The notes under the pieces: generated by a model
What the model was told of the DNA's origin: nothing
Database searches by the model: none
The model's input: the letters and a program-made list of their open reading frames with translations, nothing else
In this document: in pieces, positions 1-9,045 of the stretch
Position numbering within the stretch: position 1 is the first letter of the stretch
How the letters are laid out: each line of letters begins with the position of its first letter
Made by a program: the position numbers and the translations under genes
DNA from: Sphingobium sp. HWE2-09
Lineage (GTDB): Bacteria; Pseudomonadota; Alphaproteobacteria; Sphingomonadales; Sphingomonadaceae
NCBI RefSeq assembly: GCF_035989265.1
Contig: NZ_JAYKZX010000003.1
Span: forward strand, 1,984,001-2,048,000
Reading direction: 5' to 3'
Length of the DNA stretch: 64,000 nt

Positions 1-132
1 GATCCTGTCGTGATGCGCGACGAGGAGGTATAGGAGGTCGAACACCTTCGGTGCGAGCGTCACCGGTACGCCAGCCCGCTGAAGCTCTCGCAGGTCGGGA
101 TCAAGCGAGAAGTCCTCAAATAGCAGCTTCAT
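1..132 (-). CDS. Winged-helix transcriptional regulator, N-terminus only
   Basis: Partial: the gene runs off the left edge, leaving the first 44 residues. The start MKLLFEDFSLDPDLRELQ followed by VTLAPKVFDLLYLLV is the beta-strand plus first helices of an OmpR/CadC-type winged-helix DNA-binding domain placed at the N-terminus. Such proteins often carry TPR or adenylate-cyclase-like repeats behind it, but that part is not visible. The ATG is preceded by a strong GGAGGTG seven to eleven bases upstream. It diverges from the sensor kinase gene at 388 across about 255 bp. It could act downstream of that kinase, but it has no receiver domain in the visible part, so a classical phosphorelay is not shown. 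Confidence 0.8.
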   Translation of the reverse strand, partial: MKLLFEDFSLDPDLRELQRAGVPVTLAPKVFDLLYLLVAHHDRI

Positions 133-387
133 CCCACACCTCCGATATCAAGCCGATGCGGCAAAGCCGTTACGCCTTCGCACCGATTGCAGATGGCCGC
201 GATGCAGTCATGACGCAAGGGGCCCGGGAAAAGTCCGACCGTCCCGTCGCGCCAGTCCGATCTGGCGCCAGCTGGGAGAGAAAGACAAGAGAAAAACAAG
301 ATGCTCGCAAGGACGTTCTGGCGGCAGGGCATTAAGGTTGGTTTTGGACCTACTTCGGTCCGTTACAAGCCCGAAAGGTGAGGCCGA

Positions 388-2073
388 ATGTCTATGTCAG
401 GGGCGTCGGCCAGCGACGACCCACATTTTCTGGAACGCACCGGACGGCATCCACAGGACGTTGCCAATTTCATCCGGTTGATGGACGACCTCGTCCCCAC
501 CGTCACGATAAGTCATTGCTGGACCGACACATGCGGGTCTCTAAGCTACTCCGGATGGCGGATAGGGCACTTGAACGAACATGCGCTCGTGATGTTCGGC
601 GCCCAAAGTGACGATGAGCTCAAAGGGGAGCCACTCGAGCGACTGGTCGCGATGGAGGATGCCCGGATGGTGACATCGATCATCAAGGCCACCCTGGCTG
701 GAACATGCAAGGCGCCTGTCCAGGTGACAGTGCGGACAATGGCAGGTGACACCTTCCCTGTCCGGATGACAGCTTGCGACGCCGGTGCAGGCGGAATCCG
801 GCTCGTGCTGGCCACGCTCGAGCAGCCCCGTGACACCCGCAGCCGCCTACGGGCGAGCGAAGGAAGATATCGGCAGCTCTTCAACCAGATGCCTATCGCG
901 CTCATGCGCATCGATGCGTTCGGTACGCTCAGCATATTCGAAAAGCCGCGGCGTGAGGGCGTGACGGACCTCGCCACGTACTTGGACGCGCATCCCTACG
1001 AGGTCGAACGCGCGCTCGACCTGGTCAGGATCGCCGAGGCGAACGACTACGCCGAATCCCTCTTCGGGACCGGTGATCCGCGCTCCATGCTCACAAGCGT
1101 GCGCGCCTATTGGGAGGCCCGGCCGGATACCTTCCGCCGCATGCTCTGCGCGCGATATTCGGGCAGGCGGTTCATCGTCGAGAAGACGGTCGTCTGCGGA
1201 CTTTCTGGACAGCGGGTGCCCGTGTTCCTGTCGCAGGCCTTCCCGCCAAGAAGCCAGCCACAGGGCAACAGCCTGCTCGGCATGATAGACATTAGCGCAC
1301 AGATCGAGGCAGAAGCGGAGCTGCAGCGCATGCGAGCGCGCCTTGCCAATTCGACCCGCGCCTCGGTCACCAGCGAACTTGCAGCCTCGATCGCGCACGA
1401 GGTCAGTCAGCCTCTATCGTCGATCGTCGTAAACGGTGGCACCGCACTTCGTTGGCTCGACAAGTCGCCGCCGGACCTAGAACGCGCGATCTCGAGATTG
1501 AAAAGCGTGATTGCTCACGCCGAACGGGCGATCGATGTCGTCAACGGCTTGCGGGACCTCTCTTCAGGTGTCTCCATCGAGCATGTTCCGCTGGACTTGA
1601 ACGAGCTCGTTGCGGGTGCCCTCACCCTTGTCGAGGACGAAGCGAAGGCGAAGGGGATCGAGCTTCAAGCCGAACTATCCCGGCCACTGCCAGCAGTCGA
1701 AGGCATTCACGTCCAACTGACTCAGGTGATCGTGAACATACTTATGAATGCGATCCAGGCCATCGATCAGGGGAACGTCGAGCGGCGAGCGGTTCACGTT
1801 CAAACCTCCCCTGCGATGGACGGAAACGTCGAAGTCCGCATCGTGGATACCGGACCCGGCATCTCGGAGGATCGGCACAGCCGAATCTTCGATAGTTTTT
1901 TCACGACCAAGCAATCCGGGATCGGCATGGGACTTGCGATATGCCGATCCATAGTGGAATCCCATGGAGGATCGATCGGCGTAGGGCGGGCAATCAGTGG
2001 AGGTGCCCAGCTGACCGTGCGACTTCCCGCGATAGTGGTCGGTGAGAACGCCAGCCCTTCGCAGCTCAAGTGA
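388..2073 (+). CDS. Soluble PAS-type sensor histidine kinase
   Basis: 561 residues, no transmembrane segment, so probably cytoplasmic. Residues about 45-150 look like a PAS domain and about 160-310 like a second sensor region beginning at the MPIALMRID stretch. A HisKA domain follows with phospho-acceptor His337 in SIAHEVSQPLSSIV. The HATPase_c domain has an N box (VNILMNAIQAI, about 450), a G1 box (DTGPGIS) and a G2 box (GIGMGLAI). This is the FixL/DctB-like kinase type. The start follows AAAGGTGAGG. No response regulator is adjacent, so it is an orphan kinase. It resembles the kinase at 17081-18352 in the sensor as well as the kinase part, suggesting duplication. The signal is unknown; the redox-gene neighbourhood hints at oxidative or electrophile stress. 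Confidence 0.9.
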   Translation: MSMSGASASDDPHFLERTGRHPQDVANFIRLMDDLVPTVTISHCWTDTCGSLSYSGWRIGHLNEHALVMFGAQSDDELKGEPLERLVAMEDARMVTSIIKATLAGTCKAPVQVTVRTMAGDTFPVRMTACDAGAGGIRLVLATLEQPRDTRSRLRASEGRYRQLFNQMPIALMRIDAFGTLSIFEKPRREGVTDLATYLDAHPYEVERALDLVRIAEANDYAESLFGTGDPRSMLTSVRAYWEARPDTFRRMLCARYSGRRFIVEKTVVCGLSGQRVPVFLSQAFPPRSQPQGNSLLGMIDISAQIEAEAELQRMRARLANSTRASVTSELAASIAHEVSQPLSSIVVNGGTALRWLDKSPPDLERAISRLKSVIAHAERAIDVVNGLRDLSSGVSIEHVPLDLNELVAGALTLVEDEAKAKGIELQAELSRPLPAVEGIHVQLTQVIVNILMNAIQAIDQGNVERRAVHVQTSPAMDGNVEVRIVDTGPGISEDRHSRIFDSFFTTKQSGIGMGLAICRSIVESHGGSIGVGRAISGGAQLTVRLPAIVVGENASPSQLK

Positions 2074-2114
2074 TGAACGATGCGCCGCAGACGTGGCCAT
2101 CGGTATAATCAACC

Positions 2115-2557
2115 TCAGTTCGATTGGCGTTCCAGGAAGGCGATGATCTCCGCCCGGTCAAGCGGGTCGGTCAGTCCGACGAACTGCATGCTGGTTCCAG
2201 GTTTCAGCTTCCGGGGACTTTCGAGTCATCGGTCCAGCGTCGTTGCATCCCACCGCCCTCCTTTTTCCTTCAGGGCAGCGGTATAGGCGAAACGGGCGCT
2301 GTTCGAACCCATCGGGCGCCCATACACAACATAGAGATTGGGACCACCGGCATCGGGCGCTCCGATGGTCGATCTGTGACAAGCAGCACATACTCCGAAC
2401 TTTCGAGCCCCCACATCGGGATCCGCAACCTTGAGGAGCGTCTCGACAGAGGGATTGGCTCCTGCGGTCGCCAGACGCTCTTCCCACCGCTCTTCCGTGC
2501 AGGCGGATTCGCAGAACAGCAGCGCTGCAGCCGAAATCAGGGAAAGGGGGAGCGCAT
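2115..2557 (-). pseudogene. Cytochrome c (class I), broken by a stop and a frameshift
   Basis: Read with corrections this is a periplasmic mono-haem cytochrome c: signal peptide, haem site CAACH, then a C-terminal part with PGTSMQFVG supplying the axial Met and DRAEIIAFL. Two lesions are visible. An in-frame TGA at 2226-2228 falls inside the domain (LDR, stop, LESPRKLKPG); a Trp codon TGG is the simplest ancestor. Near the start, the frame of the signal peptide (SLISAAALL) has no start codon. The only suitable ATG (2555-2557) is one base out of frame across the five-base C run at 2546-2550. The reading after both lesions stays protein-like, so decay looks recent. Sequencing error could explain one lesion, less easily both. 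Confidence 0.7.
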
Positions 2558-2664
2558 GTCGGACAAGATCCTATGATGCAGAGCCTGTAGAAGCTGGCGG
2601 GCCGACGAGTCAGCGGACAGACGAGTCAGCGGACCGATTGTCCGCCTAGCAGCGGGAGCCGACT

Positions 2665-2988
2665 TCAACCCATCCTTATGAAAGTACTTTCCGCCTTCTC
2701 CTTCGTACCGACCGTGCGCTTCACCGCCTCAGCGATCTCCTCTTCGATCGCCTTGCGCGTGTCTGCGTCAAGCGCGTTATAGCCCTTCTCATCTATGCCA
2801 TGCTTCTTCAGAACAGCATCGCGCGCGCGCTCGGCTGGCGTTTTCGCGGCAGCTTCCTTGAGATCCTCGATCGCGCGGCTCAGATTGGGATCCGACTGAA
2901 CCTCGCCACTCTGCTTTCCGCCACTGGGGCCGGTATAGCCCGCGGGATACGCGAAGTTCTGCAATCCACTGCCAATCTTGATGGTCAT
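2665..2988 (-). CDS. Small conserved-looking hypothetical protein
   Basis: 107 residues, unrecognised family. It begins MTIKIGSGLQNF and is helical and charged in the C-terminal half (PAERARDAVLKKHGIDEKG, then alternating Glu/Lys/Ala up to the end). No signal peptide, membrane segment or catalytic motif. I placed the start at the ATG preceded by GGAGCGAG; a longer in-frame start at 3150 exists, but its extra residues are low-complexity and lack a ribosome site. It stands alone, divergent from the AhpD-like gene, with 241 bp between. The function is unknown. Confidence 0.6.
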   Translation of the reverse strand: MTIKIGSGLQNFAYPAGYTGPSGGKQSGEVQSDPNLSRAIEDLKEAAAKTPAERARDAVLKKHGIDEKGYNALDADTRKAIEEEIAEAVKRTVGTKEKAESTFIRMG

Positions 2989-3229
2989 CGAGCTCGCTCC
3001 ACATTTATCCGTGCCCTGCCTCCAAAGATGCAGGTGCACCGGATCAGAAATCCCCGGAGGTACCTGCGGAAGCCTAGGTTCGTCGGTATCCGGTGGAGAT
3101 GCTAGCGTTAATCCCCATCCGGGTATTAGGCCCTTATCGGCATCAATCACATGGCATTCACCTACCTAATCGTATGAATTACGCGTCCGTATCTCCGCGC
3201 TACCACCGAACAGGAAGGAGTACGGAGAA

Positions 3230-3709
3230 ATGTCCCAGCGTATCGATCACCTCAAGCAGGTTCCCGCCCTTACGCAGAAGCTGATGGATCTGACCTTTGC
3301 CACGAAGAAGGGCACCGTGGAGGAAGCTATCCTCGGCCTTGTCGAGATGCGAGCTTCGCAGCTGAACGGTTGCGCCTTCTGTCTCGACATGCACATCAAG
3401 CAGGCGAAGATCCACGGCGAACGCGAACTGCGCATCCACCACATCGCGATCTGGCGCGAGTCCACGCTTTTCAGCGATCGGGAGCGCGCCGCACTCGAAT
3501 GGACCGAGGCGCTCACCAAGCTGTCACCCCATGGCGTACCCGACGAGATCTACAACACCGTCCGCGCGCAGTTCTCCGAGGAGGAGACGGTGTACCTGAC
3601 CTACATGGTCATGGTGATCAACGCCTGGAACCGCGCATCCATTGCGTTCCAGTCCGTCCCCGGCTCCCAGGACAAGGCGTTCGGCCTCGACAAGGCGAAC
3701 CTAACCTGA
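3230..3709 (+). CDS. Carboxymuconolactone decarboxylase/AhpD-family protein
   Basis: 159 residues. The family signature is present: an E-x-x-x-C-x-x-C-x-x-x-H relay, here EMRASQLNGCAFCLDMH at about residues 37-53. In AhpD-like proteins the CxxC pair is redox active and reduces a partner peroxidase; other members are decarboxylases. The CxxC makes an alkylhydroperoxidase-like role more likely. A ribosome site (GAAGGAGTACGGAG) precedes the ATG. The azoreductase gene starts 85 bp downstream on the same strand and could be co-transcribed. The role in oxidative-stress defence is inferred from the family and the neighbours; no substrate can be read from the sequence. Confidence 0.85.
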   Translation: MSQRIDHLKQVPALTQKLMDLTFATKKGTVEEAILGLVEMRASQLNGCAFCLDMHIKQAKIHGERELRIHHIAIWRESTLFSDRERAALEWTEALTKLSPHGVPDEIYNTVRAQFSEEETVYLTYMVMVINAWNRASIAFQSVPGSQDKAFGLDKANLT

Positions 3710-3794
3710 CCGGAACCGCCGGACGACAAAGGGGGGATCGTCGCGCGTGCGAACCGCCGGCGATCTCCCGGTCTAGACACGAAGTGGAATACAG

Positions 3795-4424
3795 ATGCCA
3801 TCCATCCTTCTCGTCACCGCAAGCCCGTACGGGCGCGCCTCGCGTGGCGCCATCCTGGCAATGCAGGCGGTGGAAAACCTCAGGCAGAGGCACCCATCGC
3901 TGGACGTCGTCGAAAGAGACCTTTCCGCGCTCGCCGATGCCACCATCCACTCCGTCTATGCCGACGCGATCGTGGGCGGCCATTCACATGACGAAGAGGT
4001 GTTTACGCTATCCGAGCAGTTGATCCGGGAACTCGAGGAAGCCGCCTTCGTCGTCGTCGCGACACCCATGCACAACTACACCGTCCCGGCATCGTTGAAG
4101 ATGTGGATCGACTTCGTGCTCCGCTATGGACGGACGTTCGCCACCGTCGACGGCATCAAGAAGGGCTTTCTGTCAGACCGCCCGACACTGGTGGTGGTGA
4201 CCGCCGGGGGCATCGTTTCGGGAACGGGCAAGTTTCAGCCCGATCATCTTACCGGGTATCTTCGCGATGTCCTTGCGACGATCGGCATCGACGATCTTAA
4301 ATTCATCTATCTTGACGGTCTCGCCAGCCCGGTGCGGGCAGAGGAGGTCGCCATCGAAGGGGGCGATGCCATCGCTCGCGACGCGGTGTTCGGACGCGAC
4401 GAGACAACCCATTCACATGCATGA
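3795..4424 (+). CDS. azoR: FMN-dependent NADH:quinone/azo oxidoreductase (AzoR type)
   Basis: 209 residues, full length for AzoR. It shows the flavodoxin-like fold: an N-terminal ASPYGRASRGA phosphate-binding loop (about 9-19), the ATPMHNYTVPASLKMWID flavin-binding stretch (about 89-106) and a VVTAGG loop (about 133-138). The family reduces azo compounds and quinones by two electrons with NADH, using homodimer-bound FMN, and protects against electrophilic quinones. It is cytoplasmic, with no signal. It lies between the AhpD-like gene and an SDR gene on the same strand, in what looks like a detoxification cluster. Confidence 0.88.
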   Translation: MPSILLVTASPYGRASRGAILAMQAVENLRQRHPSLDVVERDLSALADATIHSVYADAIVGGHSHDEEVFTLSEQLIRELEEAAFVVVATPMHNYTVPASLKMWIDFVLRYGRTFATVDGIKKGFLSDRPTLVVVTAGGIVSGTGKFQPDHLTGYLRDVLATIGIDDLKFIYLDGLASPVRAEEVAIEGGDAIARDAVFGRDETTHSHA

Positions 4425-4667
4425 TGGAGATCGCCCGTTTCGCATCGCCGCGAAGTTCGTCTCCATCCCTATACTCATGGATGATCACCGCTGGCACCTG
4501 GTCTGATGGCCCCCAACACCAGCGAAGGCCATTCTGAGCATGCTCGAAACACCCCCATTTCGAGCGTTCCACGGTGCCATCGCCCTGCGGCACCTGTGGC
4601 CAAGGACGGGCCGGCGATTGCGTCCGGCCCGTCCGCAAAGGGTGAAGGAAATGCTCAGGAGCAAACT

Positions 4668-5600
4668 ATGACGAGGATAACGACCCCGTTCGGCTTCGAG
4701 ACGACAGCCTCGGAGGTCCTCGATGGCGTCGACCTGACAGGCCAGGCCGCGATCATCACAGGTGGCGCAGCGGGTATCGGCTTCGAGACCGCACGGGCGC
4801 TCGCATCGGCCGGCGCGTCCGTCACCTTGGCGGTCCGTCGTCCCGATGCCGCGAAGGCGGTGGTCGATGGCCTACGTCATTCTACAGGCAATCCTGCCAT
4901 CTATGTCGGACATCTGGACGTTGCCGACCTCAATTCGGTTGCCGCCTTCATAGACGGCTGGACCGGACCGCTGCACATGCTGGTCAACAACGCTGGGATA
5001 ATGGCGGTACCCGAACTGCAACGCAGCCCGCAAGGCTTCGAGATGCAGTTCGCAACCAACTTCCTCGGCCATTTCGCCCTGACCATCGGCCTCCGCGAAG
5101 CGCTGGCCCGTGCAGGAGGCGCGCGCATCGCTTCGCTAAGCTCGAGCGGTCATCAGTTCTGCCCTGTGCTATTCGACGATCTTTCCTTCGACTTCGTCCC
5201 CTACTCACCGATAATGGCTTATGGGCAGTCGAAGACCGCAACCGCGTTGCTCGCAGTCGCCATCACGCACCACTGGGCCGACGACGGGATCATGTGCAAT
5301 ACGCTCCATCCAGGGGCAATCGCCACAGGTCTGCAACAGCACACCGGCGGGCTGCAGACACCGCAACCGTTGCGGAAGACGGCGCAGCAAGGAGCCGCCA
5401 CTTCAGTCCTTGTGGCCGCCTCGCCGCTGCTGAACGGCATAGGAGGGCTGTACTTCGAGGACTGCAACCAGACGCATGTCGTCGTGAAACGGCCGACGGA
5501 CTTTTCCGGCGGCGTCGCGCCTTATGCATTGGATGCGGACAACGCCGAGCGTCTCTGGACGCTCGCACACGGGCTGATCGATCGAGGCGGGAAGTCATGA
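4668..5600 (+). CDS. Short-chain dehydrogenase/reductase
   Basis: 310 residues from the ATG preceded by CAGGAG. A longer frame opens at 4506, but the extra 54 residues are not family-like. Rossmann fold with the cofactor motif TGGAAGIG (about 28-35), the NNAG motif (about 107-110), a serine in SLSSSG and the catalytic YGQSK (Tyr-x-x-x-Lys) at about 185-189. It resembles the retinol/light-dependent protochlorophyllide-reductase-like SDRs that often act on ketones or hydroxylated aromatics. No substrate can be assigned. Its stop overlaps the next start by ATGA, so it is translationally coupled to the PLP dehydratase, suggesting both act in one catabolic step series. Confidence 0.87.
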   Translation: MTRITTPFGFETTASEVLDGVDLTGQAAIITGGAAGIGFETARALASAGASVTLAVRRPDAAKAVVDGLRHSTGNPAIYVGHLDVADLNSVAAFIDGWTGPLHMLVNNAGIMAVPELQRSPQGFEMQFATNFLGHFALTIGLREALARAGGARIASLSSSGHQFCPVLFDDLSFDFVPYSPIMAYGQSKTATALLAVAITHHWADDGIMCNTLHPGAIATGLQQHTGGLQTPQPLRKTAQQGAATSVLVAASPLLNGIGGLYFEDCNQTHVVVKRPTDFSGGVAPYALDADNAERLWTLAHGLIDRGGKS

Positions 5601-6592
5601 GCGGTACGACCGGTCTGGCAATAGAAGCGGTCGATGTGCTCCGCGCTGCAGAACGCATCCGCGGCGTCGCCGTCCGTACCCCTCTTTTGGAATTCACGCC
5701 CCTGAACGAGAGAACCGGTCGCAGGACGCTCGTTAAGTTCGAGGGGGCCCAGCATACGGGCTCCTTCAAATTCCGCGGCGCATACAATCGGCTCTCTCAG
5801 CTGTCGGATGCACAGCGCGCTGCTGGCGTCGTGGCCTGGTCATCGGGCAACCACGCCCAGGGCGTCGCCGCCGCGGCACGATTGCTCGGGACATCTGCCA
5901 CGATCGTGATGCCTTCGGATGCGCCAACCGTTAAGGTCGAGAACACGCGCGCATATGGCGCTGAAATCGTTAACTACGATCGGTTCCTTGAATCACGGGA
6001 GGAGATAGCGCTGTCTCTCGCGTCTTCGCGCGGAGCCGTTCTAGTCCCCTCGTTCGACGATCCGGACATAATGGCCGGTCAGGGCACCGTTGGCCTCGAG
6101 ATACTTCAGCAAACCGATGAGCTTGGGGTGGAGATCGGCGATGTGCTCGTGTGCTGCGGCGGCGGAGGGCTTGTCGCCGGCATCGCGACGGCCGTCAAGC
6201 ATGCCAAGCCATCCGCAAGGATCTACAGCGTAGAGCCGGAAGCCTTCGACGACACCGCACGATCGCTCACCAGCGGCCGCCGCGAACGCGTCGATCCCGC
6301 CGCACGTTCGATCTGCGACGCGTTGCTCGCTCCCAGCCCCGGCGAGCTCACCTTCCCGATCAACCGGCGACTCCTGACCGCGGGACTCCGCGTGAACGAC
6401 GACCAGGTACTCGCCGCCATGCGCTTCGCCTTCCAGAACCTGAAGCTGGTCGTCGAGCCGGGTGGAGCCGTCGCATTGGCAGCCGCTCTCGGCGGCGCGG
6501 TCTCCACGGGGAGCGGAACGATCATAGTCGTCGTTTCGGGGGCGAATGTCGATCCTCACATCTACAGACGGTCGCTCGGCGATCGACCGTAG
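5597..6592 (+). CDS. PLP-dependent threonine/serine dehydratase-like enzyme
   Basis: 331 residues. The start is the ATG overlapping the previous stop (ATGA); the same frame is open 300 bases further upstream but would run through the SDR gene. Fold-type II PLP enzyme: Lys in GSFKFRGA (about residue 54) is the expected Schiff-base lysine, SSGNHAQG (about 78-85) binds the substrate carboxylate, and CCGGGGLVAG (about 181-190) binds the PLP phosphate. The length fits catabolic threonine dehydratase, serine racemase or hydroxyaspartate dehydratase and lacks the ACT regulatory domain of biosynthetic IlvA. It probably eliminates water from a beta-hydroxy amino acid; which one is not decided by sequence reading. 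Confidence 0.85.
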   Translation: MSGTTGLAIEAVDVLRAAERIRGVAVRTPLLEFTPLNERTGRRTLVKFEGAQHTGSFKFRGAYNRLSQLSDAQRAAGVVAWSSGNHAQGVAAAARLLGTSATIVMPSDAPTVKVENTRAYGAEIVNYDRFLESREEIALSLASSRGAVLVPSFDDPDIMAGQGTVGLEILQQTDELGVEIGDVLVCCGGGGLVAGIATAVKHAKPSARIYSVEPEAFDDTARSLTSGRRERVDPAARSICDALLAPSPGELTFPINRRLLTAGLRVNDDQVLAAMRFAFQNLKLVVEPGGAVALAAALGGAVSTGSGTIIVVVSGANVDPHIYRRSLGDRP

Positions 6593-6805
6593 ATCCACAC
6601 TTTCGCACACTCCAGAGACCACCGCCTGCCCGCGCGCCCTACCCATTCGTATGACCGCTTCTCTCCCTTACGGCGGTCGTTGCCTGCATGCGCCGAAGCT
6701 ATCCTGTCATGGACCGTCCCGCAGTCCCGCGTGCGCGATTGCGGTCGGTTCCGTCCGGTCGTCTCAATACGCATCGGTCGGCCGCCCATATTGCGCAACC
6801 GCCGC

Positions 6806-6829
6806 GTCCCGCTTCCGAGAGAGCGGGAC
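6806..6829. promoter_or_regulatory. Perfect 8-bp inverted repeat in the 306-bp gap before the hydrolase
   Basis: Arms GTCCCGCT and AGCGGGAC flank an 8-base loop, about 70 bp upstream of the hydrolase start. No T run follows it, so it is not a classic terminator; it could be an operator or a leader hairpin. The rest of the gap 6593-6898 shows no supportable gene. Confidence 0.35.
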
Positions 6830-6898
6830 CTTGAAGGACCGATCCGGGACCCGCCGGCTCGTCATCGCGGCCCGTCTCTCGGGAAGGGGACCACATCC

Positions 6899-7879
6899 AT
6901 GACGCCTCCCTTCGGCTCGGACGACCTCAAGTCGCTCCATTCCACTCGTCGCGAGATGCTGGGTGGAATAGCTGCAGCCGGAATCATCAGCTCGACACAG
7001 ATCGCGGCCGCTGCGCCGCATGCAAACTCGAAAGCGAAAGACATGACGATGGATAACTTCACGACCAAAGACGGCACCCGCATCTTCTACAAGGATTGGG
7101 GGCCGAAGAACCTCCAGCCGATCGTCTTCCATCACGGATGGCCGCTCAGCTCCGACGACTGGGATGCGCAGATGATCTTCTTCCGCGAGAATGGCTTCCG
7201 CGTCGTCGCACATGATCGGCGCGGCCACGGGCGCTCGACGCAGACGGACGCCGGAAACGACATGGATACCTATGCGCAGGACGTCGTCGAACTCGCGGCG
7301 CATCTCGAACTGCACCACGCAGTGCATATCGGCCATTCGACCGGCGGAGGAGAAGTCGCTCGCTACGTTGCCAGGGCGCAATCCGGTCGCGTCGCCAAAG
7401 CGGTCCTGGTTGGCGCAGTCCCGCCGGTGATGGTCAAGTCGGACAGCAATCCTGGCGGCCTGCCACTCTCGGTGTTCGACGGCTTCCGTTCCGCGCTCGC
7501 TGCAAACCGCGCCCAGTTCTACATCGATATACCCTCAGGCCCATTCTATGGGTTCAACCGGCCGGGCATCACGGCGATCCAAGGCACGATCGACAACTGG
7601 TGGCGCCAAGGCATGATGGGAGGTGCAAAGGCGCACTACGACTGCATCAAGGCATTCTCCGAAACGGACTTCACCGAGGACCTGAAGAAGATCGACGTGC
7701 CGGTACTCCTGATGCACGGCGACGACGATCAGATCGTGCCGATCGCGGACTCCGCGGAGCTCGGGATCAAGTTGCTGAAAAAGGGCGAGCTCAAAGTGTA
7801 CAAGGGCTATCCGCATGGGATGCTGACCGTCCACGCCGACGCACTCAACCCAGATCTGCTCGCCTTCATTCGGAAATAG
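6899..7879 (+). CDS. Tat-exported alpha/beta hydrolase (non-haem chloroperoxidase type)
   Basis: 326 residues. The N-terminus carries a twin-arginine signal ([15 protein letters not shown], about 16-30) and an Ala-rich cleavage region, so the enzyme is probably periplasmic. The mature part is a canonical alpha/beta hydrolase: oxyanion HHGWPL (about 80), the nucleophile elbow GHSTGGG (about 146-152, Ser), acid Asp in HGDDDQIVP and catalytic His in GYPHGM near the C-terminus. This arrangement matches cofactor-free haloperoxidases/esterases. A ribosome site (GGGAAGGGG) precedes the chosen ATG; an earlier in-frame ATG at 6680 adds non-family sequence. A Tat signal on this family is known but not universal. 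The physiological substrate is unknown. Confidence 0.88.
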   Translation: MTPPFGSDDLKSLHSTRREMLGGIAAAGIISSTQIAAAAPHANSKAKDMTMDNFTTKDGTRIFYKDWGPKNLQPIVFHHGWPLSSDDWDAQMIFFRENGFRVVAHDRRGHGRSTQTDAGNDMDTYAQDVVELAAHLELHHAVHIGHSTGGGEVARYVARAQSGRVAKAVLVGAVPPVMVKSDSNPGGLPLSVFDGFRSALAANRAQFYIDIPSGPFYGFNRPGITAIQGTIDNWWRQGMMGGAKAHYDCIKAFSETDFTEDLKKIDVPVLLMHGDDDQIVPIADSAELGIKLLKKGELKVYKGYPHGMLTVHADALNPDLLAFIRK

Positions 7880-8237
7880 GCCGAGCGATCGGCGGTCGGG
7901 CCCTCCGCGGTCCGGCCGCCCTCACTCCGTCCGGCCAGCACTCCATCGCTTCACGGGCGACATGCGCCACGCGCGCCCGGCTCAACCCGCCCATGGTTCG
8001 CCAATTGGCGCCTCATAGCTAATCCCGATGGGTGTCGCCATGGCGGGCGCATTCACATGTCGCCGCCCGGTCTGCCAACCCGGCTCTCCCACCTCTACAT
8101 ACGTTTGATCATTCCTCTCATTCCAGCATGAATGACATGGCATTGTGGCCGATAATAACATCGAGCGACCTGAGCTACCTAGGGTGCGTCTAGCGACGCT
8201 CTCGAACGATAGGGAACAGAGCCAAGGCCGGAGCCAG

Positions 8238-8259
8238 CCGATCGCAATGAGGCGATCGG
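8238..8259. promoter_or_regulatory. Perfect 8-bp inverted repeat upstream of the outer-membrane barrel gene
   Basis: Arms CCGATCGC and GCGATCGG with a 6-base loop, about 105 bp before the barrel gene. It may be an operator or mRNA hairpin. The remaining part of the 483-bp gap 7880-8362 contains no gene I can support; a 70-codon open frame there has no ribosome site and no protein-like composition. Confidence 0.35.
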
Positions 8260-8362
8260 TCTACGGTGGCACTCTCCCTGCTGATCACAAGTGCGTCACG
8301 CCTGACGAAAGATCGCCGACCAACGCAGCGAGCCGCGGCGGCATGAACGAAAGGTAAGTGCT

Positions 8363-8977
8363 ATGAAATCTCTGATCACCTTCGCCCCGCTCGCCATCGT
8401 CGCAGCGATCGCCGCTGCCGCGCCAGCTGCCGCACAGGACGCGTTCCAAGGCCCTTATGCGGGCATCGAAGCTGGCTGGAACAAGAACAAGGTCGGCGAC
8501 GCCGATACCGACATCGGCCGCACAAACGTGGGTCGCTCTCAGGATTCGGCAACAGCAGGCATCTTCGCGGGCTACAATCACAAGGTCGCCGATCGGATAG
8601 TCCTGTCGGCCGAGGCTGGCTTCAGTATGGGCTTCGACGATGCCGTCGCGCGCTCGGGAGGCGGCACGCTCGCCAGCATCGATCCCGAACGCAGCTTCGA
8701 CCTCGGCGTTCGCGCCGGCTACCTCGTCGATGACAAGACCCTCCTGTACGTCCGCGGCGGCTACGAGAACCTGCGCAGCTCGGTCCGCATCATCGATGCT
8801 GCAGGATCGCGATACAACAAGGACACCTTCGATGGCTGGTCGGTGGGCGGCGGCGTGGAACGCATGCTCACTCAAAAGGTCTCCGCCCGTCTCGAATATC
8901 GTTACAGCGATCTCGGCGGCAGCGACACGAAGTTCCAGCGTCATCAGGCTCTGGTCGGCGTCGCCTACCATTTCTGA
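8363..8977 (+). CDS. Small outer-membrane beta-barrel protein (OmpW/Omp25-like)
   Basis: 204 residues with a clear Sec signal peptide (hydrophobic stretch about 7-20, cleavage after APAAAQ). The mature part shows alternating amphipathic strands: GPYAGIEAGWN, ATAGIFAGYNHK, FDLGVRAGYLVD, LLYVRGGYEN, WSVGGGVERML, ARLEYRYSD. It ends in a C-terminal Phe (VGVAYHF), the usual BAM recognition signal. This is the eight-stranded porin-like OMP_b-brl family common in alphaproteobacteria. It is likely a surface or adhesion-type barrel rather than a large porin. It stands alone with its own upstream region. Confidence 0.88.
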   Translation: MKSLITFAPLAIVAAIAAAAPAAAQDAFQGPYAGIEAGWNKNKVGDADTDIGRTNVGRSQDSATAGIFAGYNHKVADRIVLSAEAGFSMGFDDAVARSGGGTLASIDPERSFDLGVRAGYLVDDKTLLYVRGGYENLRSSVRIIDAAGSRYNKDTFDGWSVGGGVERMLTQKVSARLEYRYSDLGGSDTKFQRHQALVGVAYHF

Positions 8978-9045
8978 CCCCATCTCTGGAAACGCCCCGG
9001 CCGACACTACGGTCGGGGACGATCCTTCGCAGCAGGAGGCAGGCC

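Noticed and set aside
5294..5596. Longer start for the PLP dehydratase
   Set aside because: The extra 100 residues lie within the SDR gene in another frame and are not family-like.
8145..8357. 70-codon frame upstream of the outer-membrane barrel
   Set aside because: No ribosome site and no protein-like pattern; overlaps the hairpin region.
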